In this document: positions 41,889-50,266 of the stretch, one piece after another
How the letters are laid out: every line of letters starts with the position of its first letter
How positions within the stretch are numbered: position 1 is the stretch's first letter
Assembly: GCA_013791855.1 (NCBI GenBank)
Contig: VMTA01000004.1
Coordinates: forward strand, 1 to 64,000
Reading direction: 5' to 3'
Length of the DNA stretch: 64,000 bases
Origin: Sideroxydans sp.
Lineage (GTDB): Bacteria > Pseudomonadota > Gammaproteobacteria > Burkholderiales > Gallionellaceae
Position numbers and translations under genes: made by a program
Notes under the pieces: generated by a model
The model's database searches: none
What the model was told of the DNA's origin: nothing
The model's input: the letters and a program-made list of their open reading frames with translations, nothing else

Positions 41889-41959
41889 ACTTTCATCGCG
41901 GCAGGCCGATACATTGTTCACAGGGGCGCGTTGTCGCTCCGCAGTGAAGGAGGTGTGAA

Positions 41960-42175
41960 ATGACTATCGTGATGAATATGGGCAGCTACGAGATCGAGCG
42001 CGTGGAGCAGGTCGTCGAGTCTTACGGCGACGAGGTGATGTACGCAGGCTGGAACCCGCAACTGGCACAGACCGAGGTCACGCACATCGCACCGGCGCAT
42101 GCTGCTTTCCCGCCCTCTCTGGCGGAAGCCGACATCGAAGCCTTCCTGCACAAGATGTACGCGAACCAGCGTTAA
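41960..42175 (+). CDS. Small unknown protein ending the nif region
   Basis: 71 aa, opening MTIVMNMGSYEIERVEQV. GGAGGTG gives a good Shine-Dalgarno. No cysteines, no signal peptide and no domain I can name. A strong terminator follows within 25 bp, so it is probably the last gene of the nifE transcription unit. Function unknown. Confidence 0.65.
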   Translation: MTIVMNMGSYEIERVEQVVESYGDEVMYAGWNPQLAQTEVTHIAPAHAAFPPSLAEADIEAFLHKMYANQR

Positions 42176-42198
42176 GACGGTTGTTGTGCCCCGTCTGA

Positions 42199-42227
42199 GA
42201 CGCTCCCGAATGGGGGCGTTTTTTTTG
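42199..42227 (+). terminator. Rho-independent terminator ending the nif region
   Basis: ACGCTCCC-GAAT-GGGGGCGT is an 8-bp stem (one G-T pair) followed by eight T. It closes the nif gene cluster. Confidence 0.9.
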
Positions 42228-42279
42228 TGGTTTTCCCCGTCAACCGGACAGCGGCTGGCAGGGAAGGGCGGGCGGGCTG

Positions 42280-42288
42280 TGCTATGCT
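42280..42288 (+). promoter_or_regulatory. Possible extended -10 promoter of slt
   Basis: TGC-TATGCT (extended -10) lies 28 bp before the slt ATG. No clear -35 element is present. Confidence 0.35.
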
Positions 42289-42315
42289 TTACCGCGATCC
42301 ACTCGGACTATTTCC

Positions 42316-44241
42316 ATGCGCTTTTTCTATCTCATTTTGCTGTTGCTGCCACTGACCTCCAGTGCCGACCAGGCGCAGGATTTCATGGACGCGCGCGCGG
42401 CGTTCGCCGCCGGCAAAGTGCCTGTGCTGGAAGCGGCGGCCAAGCGCCTGCAGGACACACCACTGGAACCTTACGCCACGTATTACCGTCTGCGCCTGCA
42501 CTGGGACGAGCCCAATACCCGTGCCGTTCACGAATATCTGGCGCGCGAGGAAGATACGCCGGTGATCGACCAGTTCCGCGGCGAATGGCTGAAGCAGATG
42601 GCGAAGAAGCAGCGCTGGGACGAATTCGCCGCCGAATACCCTTATCTCATCAACACCGATGACGAGCTGACCTGCCATGCCATCGCCTGGCAGCGCATGC
42701 AGGACGAGGCGCTGGCGTTGCGCGCCGCGCGCAAACAGTGGTTCGCGGGTGCGAAGGCCGACAGTTGCGGGCCGGTGTTCGATGTCGCCATCCAGCGCGG
42801 GGTGATCACCGAGCAGGATATCGCGCAACGTATCCGCACCTTGCTTGAGACCGGTGAGGTGAATGATGCGAAGAAATTTGTTCGTTACTTGCCCAAGGCT
42901 GAGCAACTGCCGCTGACGGAGCTGGATGAGGCACGCCGCAATCCGCAACGCTATCTGGGGCACGTGAAGCTGGACAAGGCCGGTGTCGGGCGGCGCAAGG
43001 TGGCGATGTTCGCGCTGCAGCGGCTGGCACGTCAGGCTGTGAAGCCGGCTTATGTGCAATGGCAGCGGGTTGGCGAACATTTTCCCCCGGAAGAGCAGCA
43101 GTACTTCTATTCATGGCTGGGCTATGAAGCTGCCCGTCAGCATGATTCGCGTGCGCTGGAATGGTATGCCGCTGCCGGTGAGATCGAACTGAATCCACAG
43201 CAGCGCGCCTGGCGTGTGCGCGCCGCGTTGCGCGAGCAGGATTGGCATGCGGTGTGGGAAAGCATCAGTTCGATGTCGCTGGAGCAGCAGAACGAACGCA
43301 GTTGGCGCTACTGGAAGGCACGGGCTTTGATCGCGCTGGGACACGAGCGCGATGCCGAGGCGATCCTGACGCCGCTGAGTCGCGAGCATCGTTTCTACGG
43401 ACAACTGGCGGCGGAAGCGCTGGGTGCCGCGCCTGCGGCTGGCATCGTGACGGCGAGGTTCGTACCCGACGAGCAGGAAGTGACGGCTATGCAAGCGCGT
43501 CCCGAGATACAGCGCACCGTGCTGTTGTATCAGATGGGTCTGCGCACCGAGGCGATGAAGGAATGGGACTGGGCGATGCGCGGACTGGACGATCGCGAGC
43601 TGCTGGTGGCGGCCGAAGTCGCGCGCCGCAACGAGATGTACGACCGCTCCATCAACGCCGCCATCCGCACTGTTTCGCTGCACGATTTCAATCTGCGCTA
43701 TCCCGCGCCCTACCGCGATGCATTGCGCGTCTCGCTGGATGAGCACAATGTGGAAGAAGCATGGGTTTATGGCCTGATGCGCCAGGAGAGTCGTTTCGTC
43801 ACACATGCGAAATCGACTGTCGGCGCAGCCGGCCTGATGCAGATCATGCCCGATACCGCGCGCTGGGCGGCACGGCGTATCGGCCTCAAGGGTTATCGTA
43901 AAGGCCTCATCCATCAGCTGGATGTGAACCTGCGCCTCGGCACCTATTACATGAAGAGCGTTTACAGCCGCTTCGAGGACAATCCGGTGCTGGCTTCAGC
44001 TGCCTACAACGCCGGGCCCACGCGCGCCAATCGCTGGCGCGGTACCGTGCCGCTGGAAGGGGCGATCTATGCAGAGACCATCCCTTTCGACGAGACGCGC
44101 GACTATGTGCAGAAGGTGATGAGCAACACCATCTACTACGCCAAGTTGTTTGGCCATCCATCGGAATCGCTCAAGCAGCGGATGGGTGTGGTCGGCACCA
44201 ACAAACCCAAGCCGGCACAGGTACATGCCTCCGAGATGTGA
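42316..44241 (+). CDS. slt: Soluble lytic murein transglycosylase (Slt70 type)
   Basis: 641 aa, full length for Slt70. Signal peptide about residues 1-17 (SSADQAQD). A long alpha-superhelical U/L domain (about 30-460) is followed by the SLT domain (about 475-610). Catalytic Glu is in LMRQESRF; the other SLT motifs GAAGLMQIMPDTA and AYNAGPTR are intact. It cleaves peptidoglycan glycan strands in the periplasm for turnover. The cca gene begins within its last codons (17-bp overlap). Confidence 0.95.
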   Translation: MRFFYLILLLLPLTSSADQAQDFMDARAAFAAGKVPVLEAAAKRLQDTPLEPYATYYRLRLHWDEPNTRAVHEYLAREEDTPVIDQFRGEWLKQMAKKQRWDEFAAEYPYLINTDDELTCHAIAWQRMQDEALALRAARKQWFAGAKADSCGPVFDVAIQRGVITEQDIAQRIRTLLETGEVNDAKKFVRYLPKAEQLPLTELDEARRNPQRYLGHVKLDKAGVGRRKVAMFALQRLARQAVKPAYVQWQRVGEHFPPEEQQYFYSWLGYEAARQHDSRALEWYAAAGEIELNPQQRAWRVRAALREQDWHAVWESISSMSLEQQNERSWRYWKARALIALGHERDAEAILTPLSREHRFYGQLAAEALGAAPAAGIVTARFVPDEQEVTAMQARPEIQRTVLLYQMGLRTEAMKEWDWAMRGLDDRELLVAAEVARRNEMYDRSINAAIRTVSLHDFNLRYPAPYRDALRVSLDEHNVEEAWVYGLMRQESRFVTHAKSTVGAAGLMQIMPDTARWAARRIGLKGYRKGLIHQLDVNLRLGTYYMKSVYSRFEDNPVLASAAYNAGPTRANRWRGTVPLEGAIYAETIPFDETRDYVQKVMSNTIYYAKLFGHPSESLKQRMGVVGTNKPKPAQVHASEM

Positions 44242-45460
44242 AGGACTGCAGGTCTACTGTGTAGGTGGTGCCGTTCGCGACCGCCTGCTCGGCTTGCCGG
44301 TGCAGGACCACGACTGGGTCGTGGTCGGTAGCACACCCGAAGAGATGGAGGCGCGCGGCTTCAAGCCGGTGGGCAGCGATTTCCCGGTCTTTTTGCATCC
44401 CGACACGCATGAGGAATACGCGCTGGCGCGCACCGAGCGCAAGACGGCGGCGGGTTACAAGGGTTTCAACATCTACGCTTCACCAGAGGTCACGCTGGAG
44501 CAGGACCTGTTGCGGCGCGACTTCACCGTCAATGCCATCGCGCAGGATGAAGTCGGCAATCTCATCGATCCCCACAACGGACAAGCCGATCTGAAAGCGG
44601 GCGTGCTGCGCCATGTCAGCGCCGCCTTCGCCGAAGACCCGGTGCGCATCCTGCGCGGCGCGCGCTTCGCCGCGCGTTTCGGTTTCTCCATCGCGCCGGA
44701 GACACTTGAGCTGATGCGCGCCATGGTGGCGAACGGCGAGGTGGACGCGTTGGTGGCCGAACGCGTCTGGCAGGAACTGGCGCGCGGCCTGATGGAAAGA
44801 CATCCCTCGCGTTTCTTCCTCACGCTGCGCGAATGCGGTGCGCTGAAAAAGATATTGCCGGAAGTGGATGCTTTGTTCGGTGTGCCGCAACCCGTGCACT
44901 ACCATCCCGAGATCGACTGCGACGTGCATGTGATGATGGTGCTGGACGATACCGCCAAGCTCGAACGCTCACTCGAAGTGCGCTTCTCCGCACTCGGCCA
45001 CGACCTGGGCAAGGCCACCACGCCCGAAGAGACATTGCCCAGACACCTGGGGCACGAACAACGCAGCATTGATCTGGTGAAAGCAGTCTGCACACGCTTG
45101 CGCGTGCCCAGTGACTGTCGAGATCTGGCGCTGCTGGTCGCGCAGTTCCACAGCCACATCCACCGGGTGAAATCCTTGCGCCCAGACACCATCGTCAAAC
45201 TGTTCGATCGCTGCGACCTGTGGCGCAAACCAGAACGCTTCGAACTCATTCTCGAAGCCTGCATCTCCGACGCCCACGGACGTACCGGCCACGAGAACGA
45301 TAATTACCCGCAAGCCCCCTATCTGCTGGCTTGTGCACGCGCCGCCCAGGCGGTGAATGCAGGCGACATCGCGCGTGCCTGCCCGGACAAGAATCTCATC
45401 GCCGACAAGGTGCGCGAGGCGCGCATCGTGGCGGTGGAAGAGGCGATAAAAGGCAGTTGA
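44225..45460 (+). CDS. cca: Multifunctional CCA tRNA nucleotidyltransferase with HD domain
   Basis: 411 aa from the ATG at 44225, inside the slt 3' end. The nucleotidyltransferase signature VGGAVRDRLLGLPVQDHDWVVVG carries the catalytic DxD. An RNA-binding middle (RILRGARFAARFGF) and an HD phosphohydrolase domain (about 225-345, LGHDLGKATTP) follow, as in the E. coli-type enzyme. It adds or repairs the CCA 3' end of tRNAs. The start Shine-Dalgarno is weak, which fits coupling to slt. Confidence 0.95.
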   Translation: MPPRCEGLQVYCVGGAVRDRLLGLPVQDHDWVVVGSTPEEMEARGFKPVGSDFPVFLHPDTHEEYALARTERKTAAGYKGFNIYASPEVTLEQDLLRRDFTVNAIAQDEVGNLIDPHNGQADLKAGVLRHVSAAFAEDPVRILRGARFAARFGFSIAPETLELMRAMVANGEVDALVAERVWQELARGLMERHPSRFFLTLRECGALKKILPEVDALFGVPQPVHYHPEIDCDVHVMMVLDDTAKLERSLEVRFSALGHDLGKATTPEETLPRHLGHEQRSIDLVKAVCTRLRVPSDCRDLALLVAQFHSHIHRVKSLRPDTIVKLFDRCDLWRKPERFELILEACISDAHGRTGHENDNYPQAPYLLACARAAQAVNAGDIARACPDKNLIADKVREARIVAVEEAIKGS

Positions 45461-45486
45461 TGTATCTACTATGGAGATGAGATGAA

Positions 45487-45876
45487 ATGAGCAGCACCAA
45501 GAAAGCCAAAGGATCGGATAGCGAACGCAAGGTATTGGAACACGCGCATCGCGGCATACAGATGCTGACTGAATATCGCCCCAGACTGATGGGGAAGATC
45601 CAGGCATTCATGGCCGAGGCGATGCAGCCCGGTGTGCTGGACAAGAAGGAGAAAGAGCGCATCGCGCTCGGCATGGCGCTCACTCAGCAATGCCACTATT
45701 GCATCGGCCTGCACATCCGCGCTTGCAAACATGCGGGCGTGACGCTGGAAGAGATCATGGAGATCTGCTCGATCGGCATCATGATGGGCGGTGGCCCGGT
45801 GCTCACGCATATGGCCGAAGTCGAGCGTGCGCTGAACGAGTTCTTCGTGGATGAGGATGGCGAGGAAGTCGTCTAG
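45487..45876 (+). CDS. Carboxymuconolactone decarboxylase/AhpD-like protein
   Basis: 129 aa all-helical. The CxxC-type redox site in QQCHYCIGLHIRACKHAGVTLEEIMEICSIG is typical of the AhpD-like branch, which uses Cys pairs for peroxide or thiol chemistry, and not of true decarboxylases. Likely cytosolic redox protein. It ends four bases inside the convergent glycosylase gene. Confidence 0.82.
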   Translation: MSSTKKAKGSDSERKVLEHAHRGIQMLTEYRPRLMGKIQAFMAEAMQPGVLDKKEKERIALGMALTQQCHYCIGLHIRACKHAGVTLEEIMEICSIGIMMGGGPVLTHMAEVERALNEFFVDEDGEEVV

Positions 45877-46370
45877 TTATCGGTGGTGAGGATGCGCCAC
45901 TCGGACAGCTTCGCCTCATAAGGCATTCCCGCATGCGCCGGACTGGTTGACGGCAGGCGTTGCAACTTCAACTGCGGCAATGCCTGTTTTTCCGCTACGT
46001 GTCTCTTGAAACTCAGCTCAGCCTTGCTGCCGTTGAAGTACACGTGCGTGATGCGCGGGTGGTTTGCGAGGAAGGCGCTGAAGTCGTTGGCTTGTTCATG
46101 TTTGATGGCGGTATCGAGGCTGCCTTCGCGCTCACAGGTTTGCAGTACGTCCCACAACGCGATACCCGCTTGCTTAAGCGCTGCCATTCTTTGTTCGTAG
46201 GGCAGGTGAGGATGTGCGCTGACCAGTTCGCCCATGATCTTCCAGAAGGCGTTGTGCGGATGGGCATAGTACTGCTGCGCGTCGAGTGAACGCTGGCCGG
46301 GCATGCTGCCGAGGATGAGGATTCTGGCGTTACGGTTCGCGACGGGCGGGAAGCTGTTCAGGCGTTGCAT
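45873..46370 (-). CDS. DNA-deoxyinosine/uracil glycosylase (UDG-fold)
   Basis: 165 aa. UDG-superfamily motif 1 is LILGSMPGQRSL, followed by YYAHPHNAFWKIMGEL; motif 2 lies in RLPSTSPAHAGM. These match the family-6 hypoxanthine-DNA glycosylases, in which Asn near AFWK is catalytic. It should excise hypoxanthine or uracil from DNA in base-excision repair. It lies downstream of the methyltransferase gene, 4 bp apart, on the same strand. Confidence 0.85.
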   Translation of the reverse strand: MQRLNSFPPVANRNARILILGSMPGQRSLDAQQYYAHPHNAFWKIMGELVSAHPHLPYEQRMAALKQAGIALWDVLQTCEREGSLDTAIKHEQANDFSAFLANHPRITHVYFNGSKAELSFKRHVAEKQALPQLKLQRLPSTSPAHAGMPYEAKLSEWRILTTDN

Positions 46371-46374
46371 GCGC

Positions 46375-47529
46375 TCACAGCATGCGCGAGCGGTCGCCGG
46401 ACATGAAATTGTGCAGCGGCGCGTCGATGCCTTTTCCCATCACCAGCACTTTGAACAGTTCTCCCATCTCGGCCGGGCTGGTGAGCTTTTGTACTTGTTT
46501 TGAGAGCGGCAGGTATTCGCGCACGTTTTCGGGCGATGTTTCGCCGAGCAGGTCGGGCAGGCCGTTGTTGAGCAGGAAGTGTGCTTGCGTGGTGTAGCCC
46601 AGCAGGTGGGCGCCGTAGTCGATGGCGGCTTCGGCGGCGGCGGTGAAATCGACGTGCGCGGTGATGTCCTGCAGGCCCGGAAGGTAGAAGGGATCGTCGT
46701 GCGAGTGGTGGCGGTAGTGGCACATCAGCGTGCCGCGATGGCGCTGCGGATGGTAATACTCGCGTGCGCCGAAACCGTAGTCGATGAACAGCAACACGCC
46801 GCGCGTAAGCCGTTCGGCCAGACTGGAGACCAGACCGCGCGCAGTGAGTGACACTTCGCTCAGGTAGTCGTCCGGTACGGCGATGCCTTTGGCGATGTCA
46901 TGCAGAGTCTCGTTCTGCGGCAGGCGATCGGACCAGACGAAACGGTTGCCCTCGGTACTGACGCCGCGCTCCATGATCTTCCCTTCGTTCCAGAACACCA
47001 GATGCACCGGCAGTGCGTCCAGCACTTCGTTGCCGAACACCGCGCCGCTGATGGAGTCGGGCAGGGCATCCAGCCAGTGGATGCGCTCGAACAGGTGCGG
47101 CAGATGTTCCTGCAGCAGGGCTTGCTGGCGTTGTCGCAGGTCTGCGCTCACCTCGAGGATGGAATAGGTTTCGGGCAGGCTGCCGAGGCGTTCCAGTTCG
47201 CGCAGGATGTCCAGTGCCAGTTTGCCGCTGCCCGCGCCCAGTTCGAGAATATGCGGGGTGCTGGTCTGCATCACGGCCTGCAACTGGCGCGCCAGCGTGC
47301 GGCCGAACAGGGTGGAGATCTCGGGTGCGGTGACGAAGTCGCCCGATTCGCCGAACTTGCGCGCACCGGCGGTGTAATAGCCCAGCCCCGGTGCATACAA
47401 CGCCAGTTCCATGAAGCGGGAGAAAGGTATCCAACCGCCCTGACTCTGGATGTCATTGCGGATCAGCTCGCACAGGCGGGCGCTGTGGGCCAATGCATCG
47501 GTGCTGGGGGGCGGGAGGTTTACTTGCAT
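46375..47529 (-). CDS. MidA/NDUFAF7-type SAM-dependent methyltransferase (COG1565)
   Basis: 384 aa from the ATG at 47529. The N-terminal IPFSRFMELALYAPGLGYYTAGARKFGESGDFVTAPEIS block and the SAM-binding ILELGAGSGKLALDIL (about residues 85-100) are diagnostic of the NDUFAF7/MidA family, whose mitochondrial members methylate an Arg of complex I. A role in arginine methylation of NuoD-type subunits is inferred. Longer frame upstream is rejected. Confidence 0.88.
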   Translation of the reverse strand: MQVNLPPPSTDALAHSARLCELIRNDIQSQGGWIPFSRFMELALYAPGLGYYTAGARKFGESGDFVTAPEISTLFGRTLARQLQAVMQTSTPHILELGAGSGKLALDILRELERLGSLPETYSILEVSADLRQRQQALLQEHLPHLFERIHWLDALPDSISGAVFGNEVLDALPVHLVFWNEGKIMERGVSTEGNRFVWSDRLPQNETLHDIAKGIAVPDDYLSEVSLTARGLVSSLAERLTRGVLLFIDYGFGAREYYHPQRHRGTLMCHYRHHSHDDPFYLPGLQDITAHVDFTAAAEAAIDYGAHLLGYTTQAHFLLNNGLPDLLGETSPENVREYLPLSKQVQKLTSPAEMGELFKVLVMGKGIDAPLHNFMSGDRSRML

Positions 47530-47615
47530 GCTCGGGTATAATCTTGCGAGACGGCAGAGATCTACTGCGCGGCTCGTAGGTGTTGATGATGGGCCAAAGT
47601 TTAGAGGGGTTTCCG

Positions 47616-48356
47616 ATGCAGGGCAAAACAATATTGGTCACCGGTGGTGCGAAGCGCGTTGGCGCGGCCATCGTGCGTCGGTTGCATGCGGCGGGGGCGA
47701 ACGTCGCCATTCATTTCCGCAGCTCGGCCTACGAGGCCTTTGCGCTGCGCGGTGAACTGAACGACTTGCGCGAGAACTCCGCCATCAGCGTGCAGGCCGA
47801 TCTGCTGGAGACCGGCACGCTGCCGCGCATGGTGAATGAAGTGGTGCAGCATTTCGGTCATCTGGATGCGCTGGTAAATAACGCATCAAGTTTTTACGCC
47901 ACACCACTGGCCGAGATCGATGCCACGCAATGGAACGATCTGGTTGGCACCAATCTGCAGGCGCCGCTGTTCCTGGCGCAAGCTGCCGCCGCCGAACTGC
48001 GCCGCCAGCATGGTTGTATCGTGAACATCGTGGATATCCATGCCGAGCGTCCTATGCATGGGCATCTGTTGTACAGCGTGGCCAAGGCCGGTCTGGTGGC
48101 GCTGACCAAAGGACTGGCGCAGGAACTGGCGCCACAGGTGCGCGTGAACGCCGTCGCGCCGGGCGTTATCGTGTGGCCGGAAGGCGACGAGTGGAGCGAC
48201 GAGGAGAAACGCCGCAAGATCGTGGCGCACACGCTGCTCAAGCGCGAGGGCAGCCCGGACGACATCGCCAAGACAGTGCAATTTCTGATCGCCGATGCGC
48301 CATACATAACCGGCCAAGTCATCGCAGTCGATGGCGGCCGCAGCATAAATATTTGA
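47616..48356 (+). CDS. Pteridine reductase-type SDR
   Basis: 246 aa from the ATG at 47616 (GAGGG upstream). [19 protein letters not shown] is the glycine-rich nucleotide site with the Arg that marks pteridine reductase/FolM relatives (NADPH-specific). The catalytic Tyr-Lys pair is YSVAK, with a preceding Ser-type region (IVNIVDIH). It likely reduces dihydromonapterin or dihydrofolate. ttcA follows after 7 bp. Confidence 0.88.
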   Translation: MQGKTILVTGGAKRVGAAIVRRLHAAGANVAIHFRSSAYEAFALRGELNDLRENSAISVQADLLETGTLPRMVNEVVQHFGHLDALVNNASSFYATPLAEIDATQWNDLVGTNLQAPLFLAQAAAAELRRQHGCIVNIVDIHAERPMHGHLLYSVAKAGLVALTKGLAQELAPQVRVNAVAPGVIVWPEGDEWSDEEKRRKIVAHTLLKREGSPDDIAKTVQFLIADAPYITGQVIAVDGGRSINI

Positions 48357-48363
48357 GACAAGC

Positions 48364-49212
48364 ATGAACGACATCATCCAACCCATCCATTTCGAACACC
48401 ATTCCACCAACTTCAACCGTCTCAAGGGACGGCTGGAAAGTTCGGTCGGCAAAGCTATCGGCGACTTCAACATGATCGAGGACGGCGACGTGGTGATGGT
48501 GTGCCTGTCCGGTGGCAAGGATTCCTACACGCTGCTGGATATCCTGCGCACCTTGCAGAAGCGCGCGCCTATCGATTTCAAGCTGATCGCGATGAACCTA
48601 GATCAGAAGCAGCCGGGATTTCCGGAAGATGTATTGCCGAATTACCTGAAGAACCTCGGCGTCGATTTCCATATCGAAGCACAGGACACCTACTCCATCG
48701 TCAAAGAGAAGATCCCCGAGGGCAAGACTACCTGTTCGTTGTGCTCGCGCCTGCGTCGCGGCATCATCTACAAGGTGGCGGGTGAATTGGGTGCGAACAA
48801 GATCGCGCTGGGGCATCACCGCGACGACATGGTAGAGACGCTGTTCCTCAACATGTTCTTCGGCGGCAAGCTGAAGGCCATGCCGCCCAAGCTGGTGACC
48901 GACAAGGGTGACCATGTGGTGATCCGACCGTTGGCCTATTGCGCCGAGAAGGACATCGCCCGCTATGCGCGCGGCATGGAGTTCCCCATCATCCCTTGCA
49001 ACTTGTGCGGCTCGCAGGAGAACCTGCAGCGCCAGAACATCAAACAGATGCTGACCGACTGGGAGCGCCAGTATCCGGGGCGTTCACAGACCATCTTCAC
49101 CGCCATGCAGAACGTGCGGCCCTCGCACCTGCTCGATGGCGAGCTGTTCGACTTCAAGGGAGTTAAGGCGGGTGATCACGTCGCGGAAGGCGACGTGGCG
49201 TTCGACGACTAG
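48364..49212 (+). CDS. ttcA: tRNA 2-thiocytidine biosynthesis protein
   Basis: 282 aa. The PP-loop [15 protein letters not shown] (about residues 44-58) binds ATP, and [11 protein letters not shown] (about 119-129) supplies the Cys pair for the [4Fe-4S] cluster, a conserved TtcA arrangement. It thiolates C32 of some tRNAs. Its stop overlaps the end of the convergent YhcH-type gene by four bases. Confidence 0.96.
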   Translation: MNDIIQPIHFEHHSTNFNRLKGRLESSVGKAIGDFNMIEDGDVVMVCLSGGKDSYTLLDILRTLQKRAPIDFKLIAMNLDQKQPGFPEDVLPNYLKNLGVDFHIEAQDTYSIVKEKIPEGKTTCSLCSRLRRGIIYKVAGELGANKIALGHHRDDMVETLFLNMFFGGKLKAMPPKLVTDKGDHVVIRPLAYCAEKDIARYARGMEFPIIPCNLCGSQENLQRQNIKQMLTDWERQYPGRSQTIFTAMQNVRPSHLLDGELFDFKGVKAGDHVAEGDVAFDD

Positions 49213-49664
49213 GCGGGTTTTACCGCCACTTTGAAGATCACTTTGCGCACCATGCCGGTTCCCACCAGCGGCGCATGCGCATCCTCCGGGAAGAAGATGC
49301 AGAAATGATCCGGTGGCACCGGCACGTATGAAGCCGGTGCATCGTGGAAGAAACGGATGTCCCGTTCTTCACTGTGGTCGCTCACCGGATTCAGGCAGTC
49401 CGCCAGCGGTTTCCATCCCATCGTCTCGTCACCTTCCAGCACCAGTTGGATGTCGATGTACTTCTTGTGCGCTTCCAGCTTCGCCATCTCTTTCGTTTTT
49501 GCAGGCACCTGCTCGACGATGGCGATCAGCTCGTCACCAATGATGGGATAGCGTCCCGGCGCAAGGCTGAAGAAATCCGTGCTGCGAATGTGCGCGAACG
49601 CGCGGGCGAACAGCGGATGCAGAGTTTCGTAACGTGCGGACTGGGAGAGAGCGGAGAGGATCAT
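49209..49664 (-). CDS. YhcH/YjgK/YiaL-family protein
   Basis: 151 aa from the ATG at 49664. The family pattern [19 protein letters not shown] and the ending [14 protein letters not shown] with conserved His/Asp and Glu metal ligands identify this cupin-like beta protein, thought to process sugars such as sialic-acid derivatives (anomerase or lyase). The function here is not known. Its start overlaps the PAP2 gene end (ATGA). Confidence 0.85.
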   Translation of the reverse strand: MILSALSQSARYETLHPLFARAFAHIRSTDFFSLAPGRYPIIGDELIAIVEQVPAKTKEMAKLEAHKKYIDIQLVLEGDETMGWKPLADCLNPVSDHSEERDIRFFHDAPASYVPVPPDHFCIFFPEDAHAPLVGTGMVRKVIFKVAVKPA

Positions 49665-50257
49665 GGCGTGGTCTCTTCTGGTTGCTTTTTGCGATAGGGC
49701 GAGGTGAACCACGCGGCGCAGATGATGCCGATCAGGCAACCGGCGAGCACGGCAGAGAGCGTGTGGGCATCAAGCATCAGGCGTGCGCCCATGGTGAGCA
49801 GCAGGATGGGGACGAGATAGAACAGGTGCCACGGACCGTAGCGGCGGGCCACGAAATACACGGCGCAGGACGACATCGAGGAGTGGCCGGAGGGCATGTT
49901 GTGGCGGCTGTCCGGTGCGTAGGGGCGTTCGCCGATGCGTGTGCCGCCGACCTCCACATCATTGACGATGCGTTTCAAGCCTTGTGTGGCGACGGTGGCG
50001 GTGACGGCTACCGCGAGCAGTTGCACCATGCCTTCCTTGTCGCGCAGCAGCAGCGGCATGGCGACCTGGGCGATGGTGTTGACGAAGCGCAGTTTGGTTT
50101 CGGTAGGCTCGACCCAGAACGGTCGCTCGGCATTCAGTGTCTCGCGATAGCTGGCGAGGTCGGACGGATAGAACACGCAGACCAGCAGACTCAGCATGCA
50201 GGCGGCGATGAAGCCCATTGGGCGTTTCTTCGGCAGATGGTCGCGCCAGGTGCTCAA
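49661..50257 (-). CDS. PAP2-family lipid phosphatase
   Basis: 198 aa with about five transmembrane helices. The PAP2 motifs are visible: KRIVNDVEVGGTR near residue 91-103, PSGHSSMSS (about 122-130) with catalytic His, and the last motif MGARLMLDAHTLSAVLAGCLIG (SxxxHxxxD-like: His in DAHTLS, Asp-side replaced by LSAVLAG). Similar genes encode lipid A 1-phosphatases. Located next to the phosphoethanolamine transferase gene, consistent with lipid A modification. Confidence 0.8.
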   Translation of the reverse strand: MSTWRDHLPKKRPMGFIAACMLSLLVCVFYPSDLASYRETLNAERPFWVEPTETKLRFVNTIAQVAMPLLLRDKEGMVQLLAVAVTATVATQGLKRIVNDVEVGGTRIGERPYAPDSRHNMPSGHSSMSSCAVYFVARRYGPWHLFYLVPILLLTMGARLMLDAHTLSAVLAGCLIGIICAAWFTSPYRKKQPEETTP

Positions 50258-50266
50258 GCGGTTTCC

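Noticed and set aside
45395-45683. Small minus-strand ORFs around cca and the AhpD-like gene
   Set aside because: They overlap coding sequence with clear family motifs on the plus strand and lack ribosome sites.
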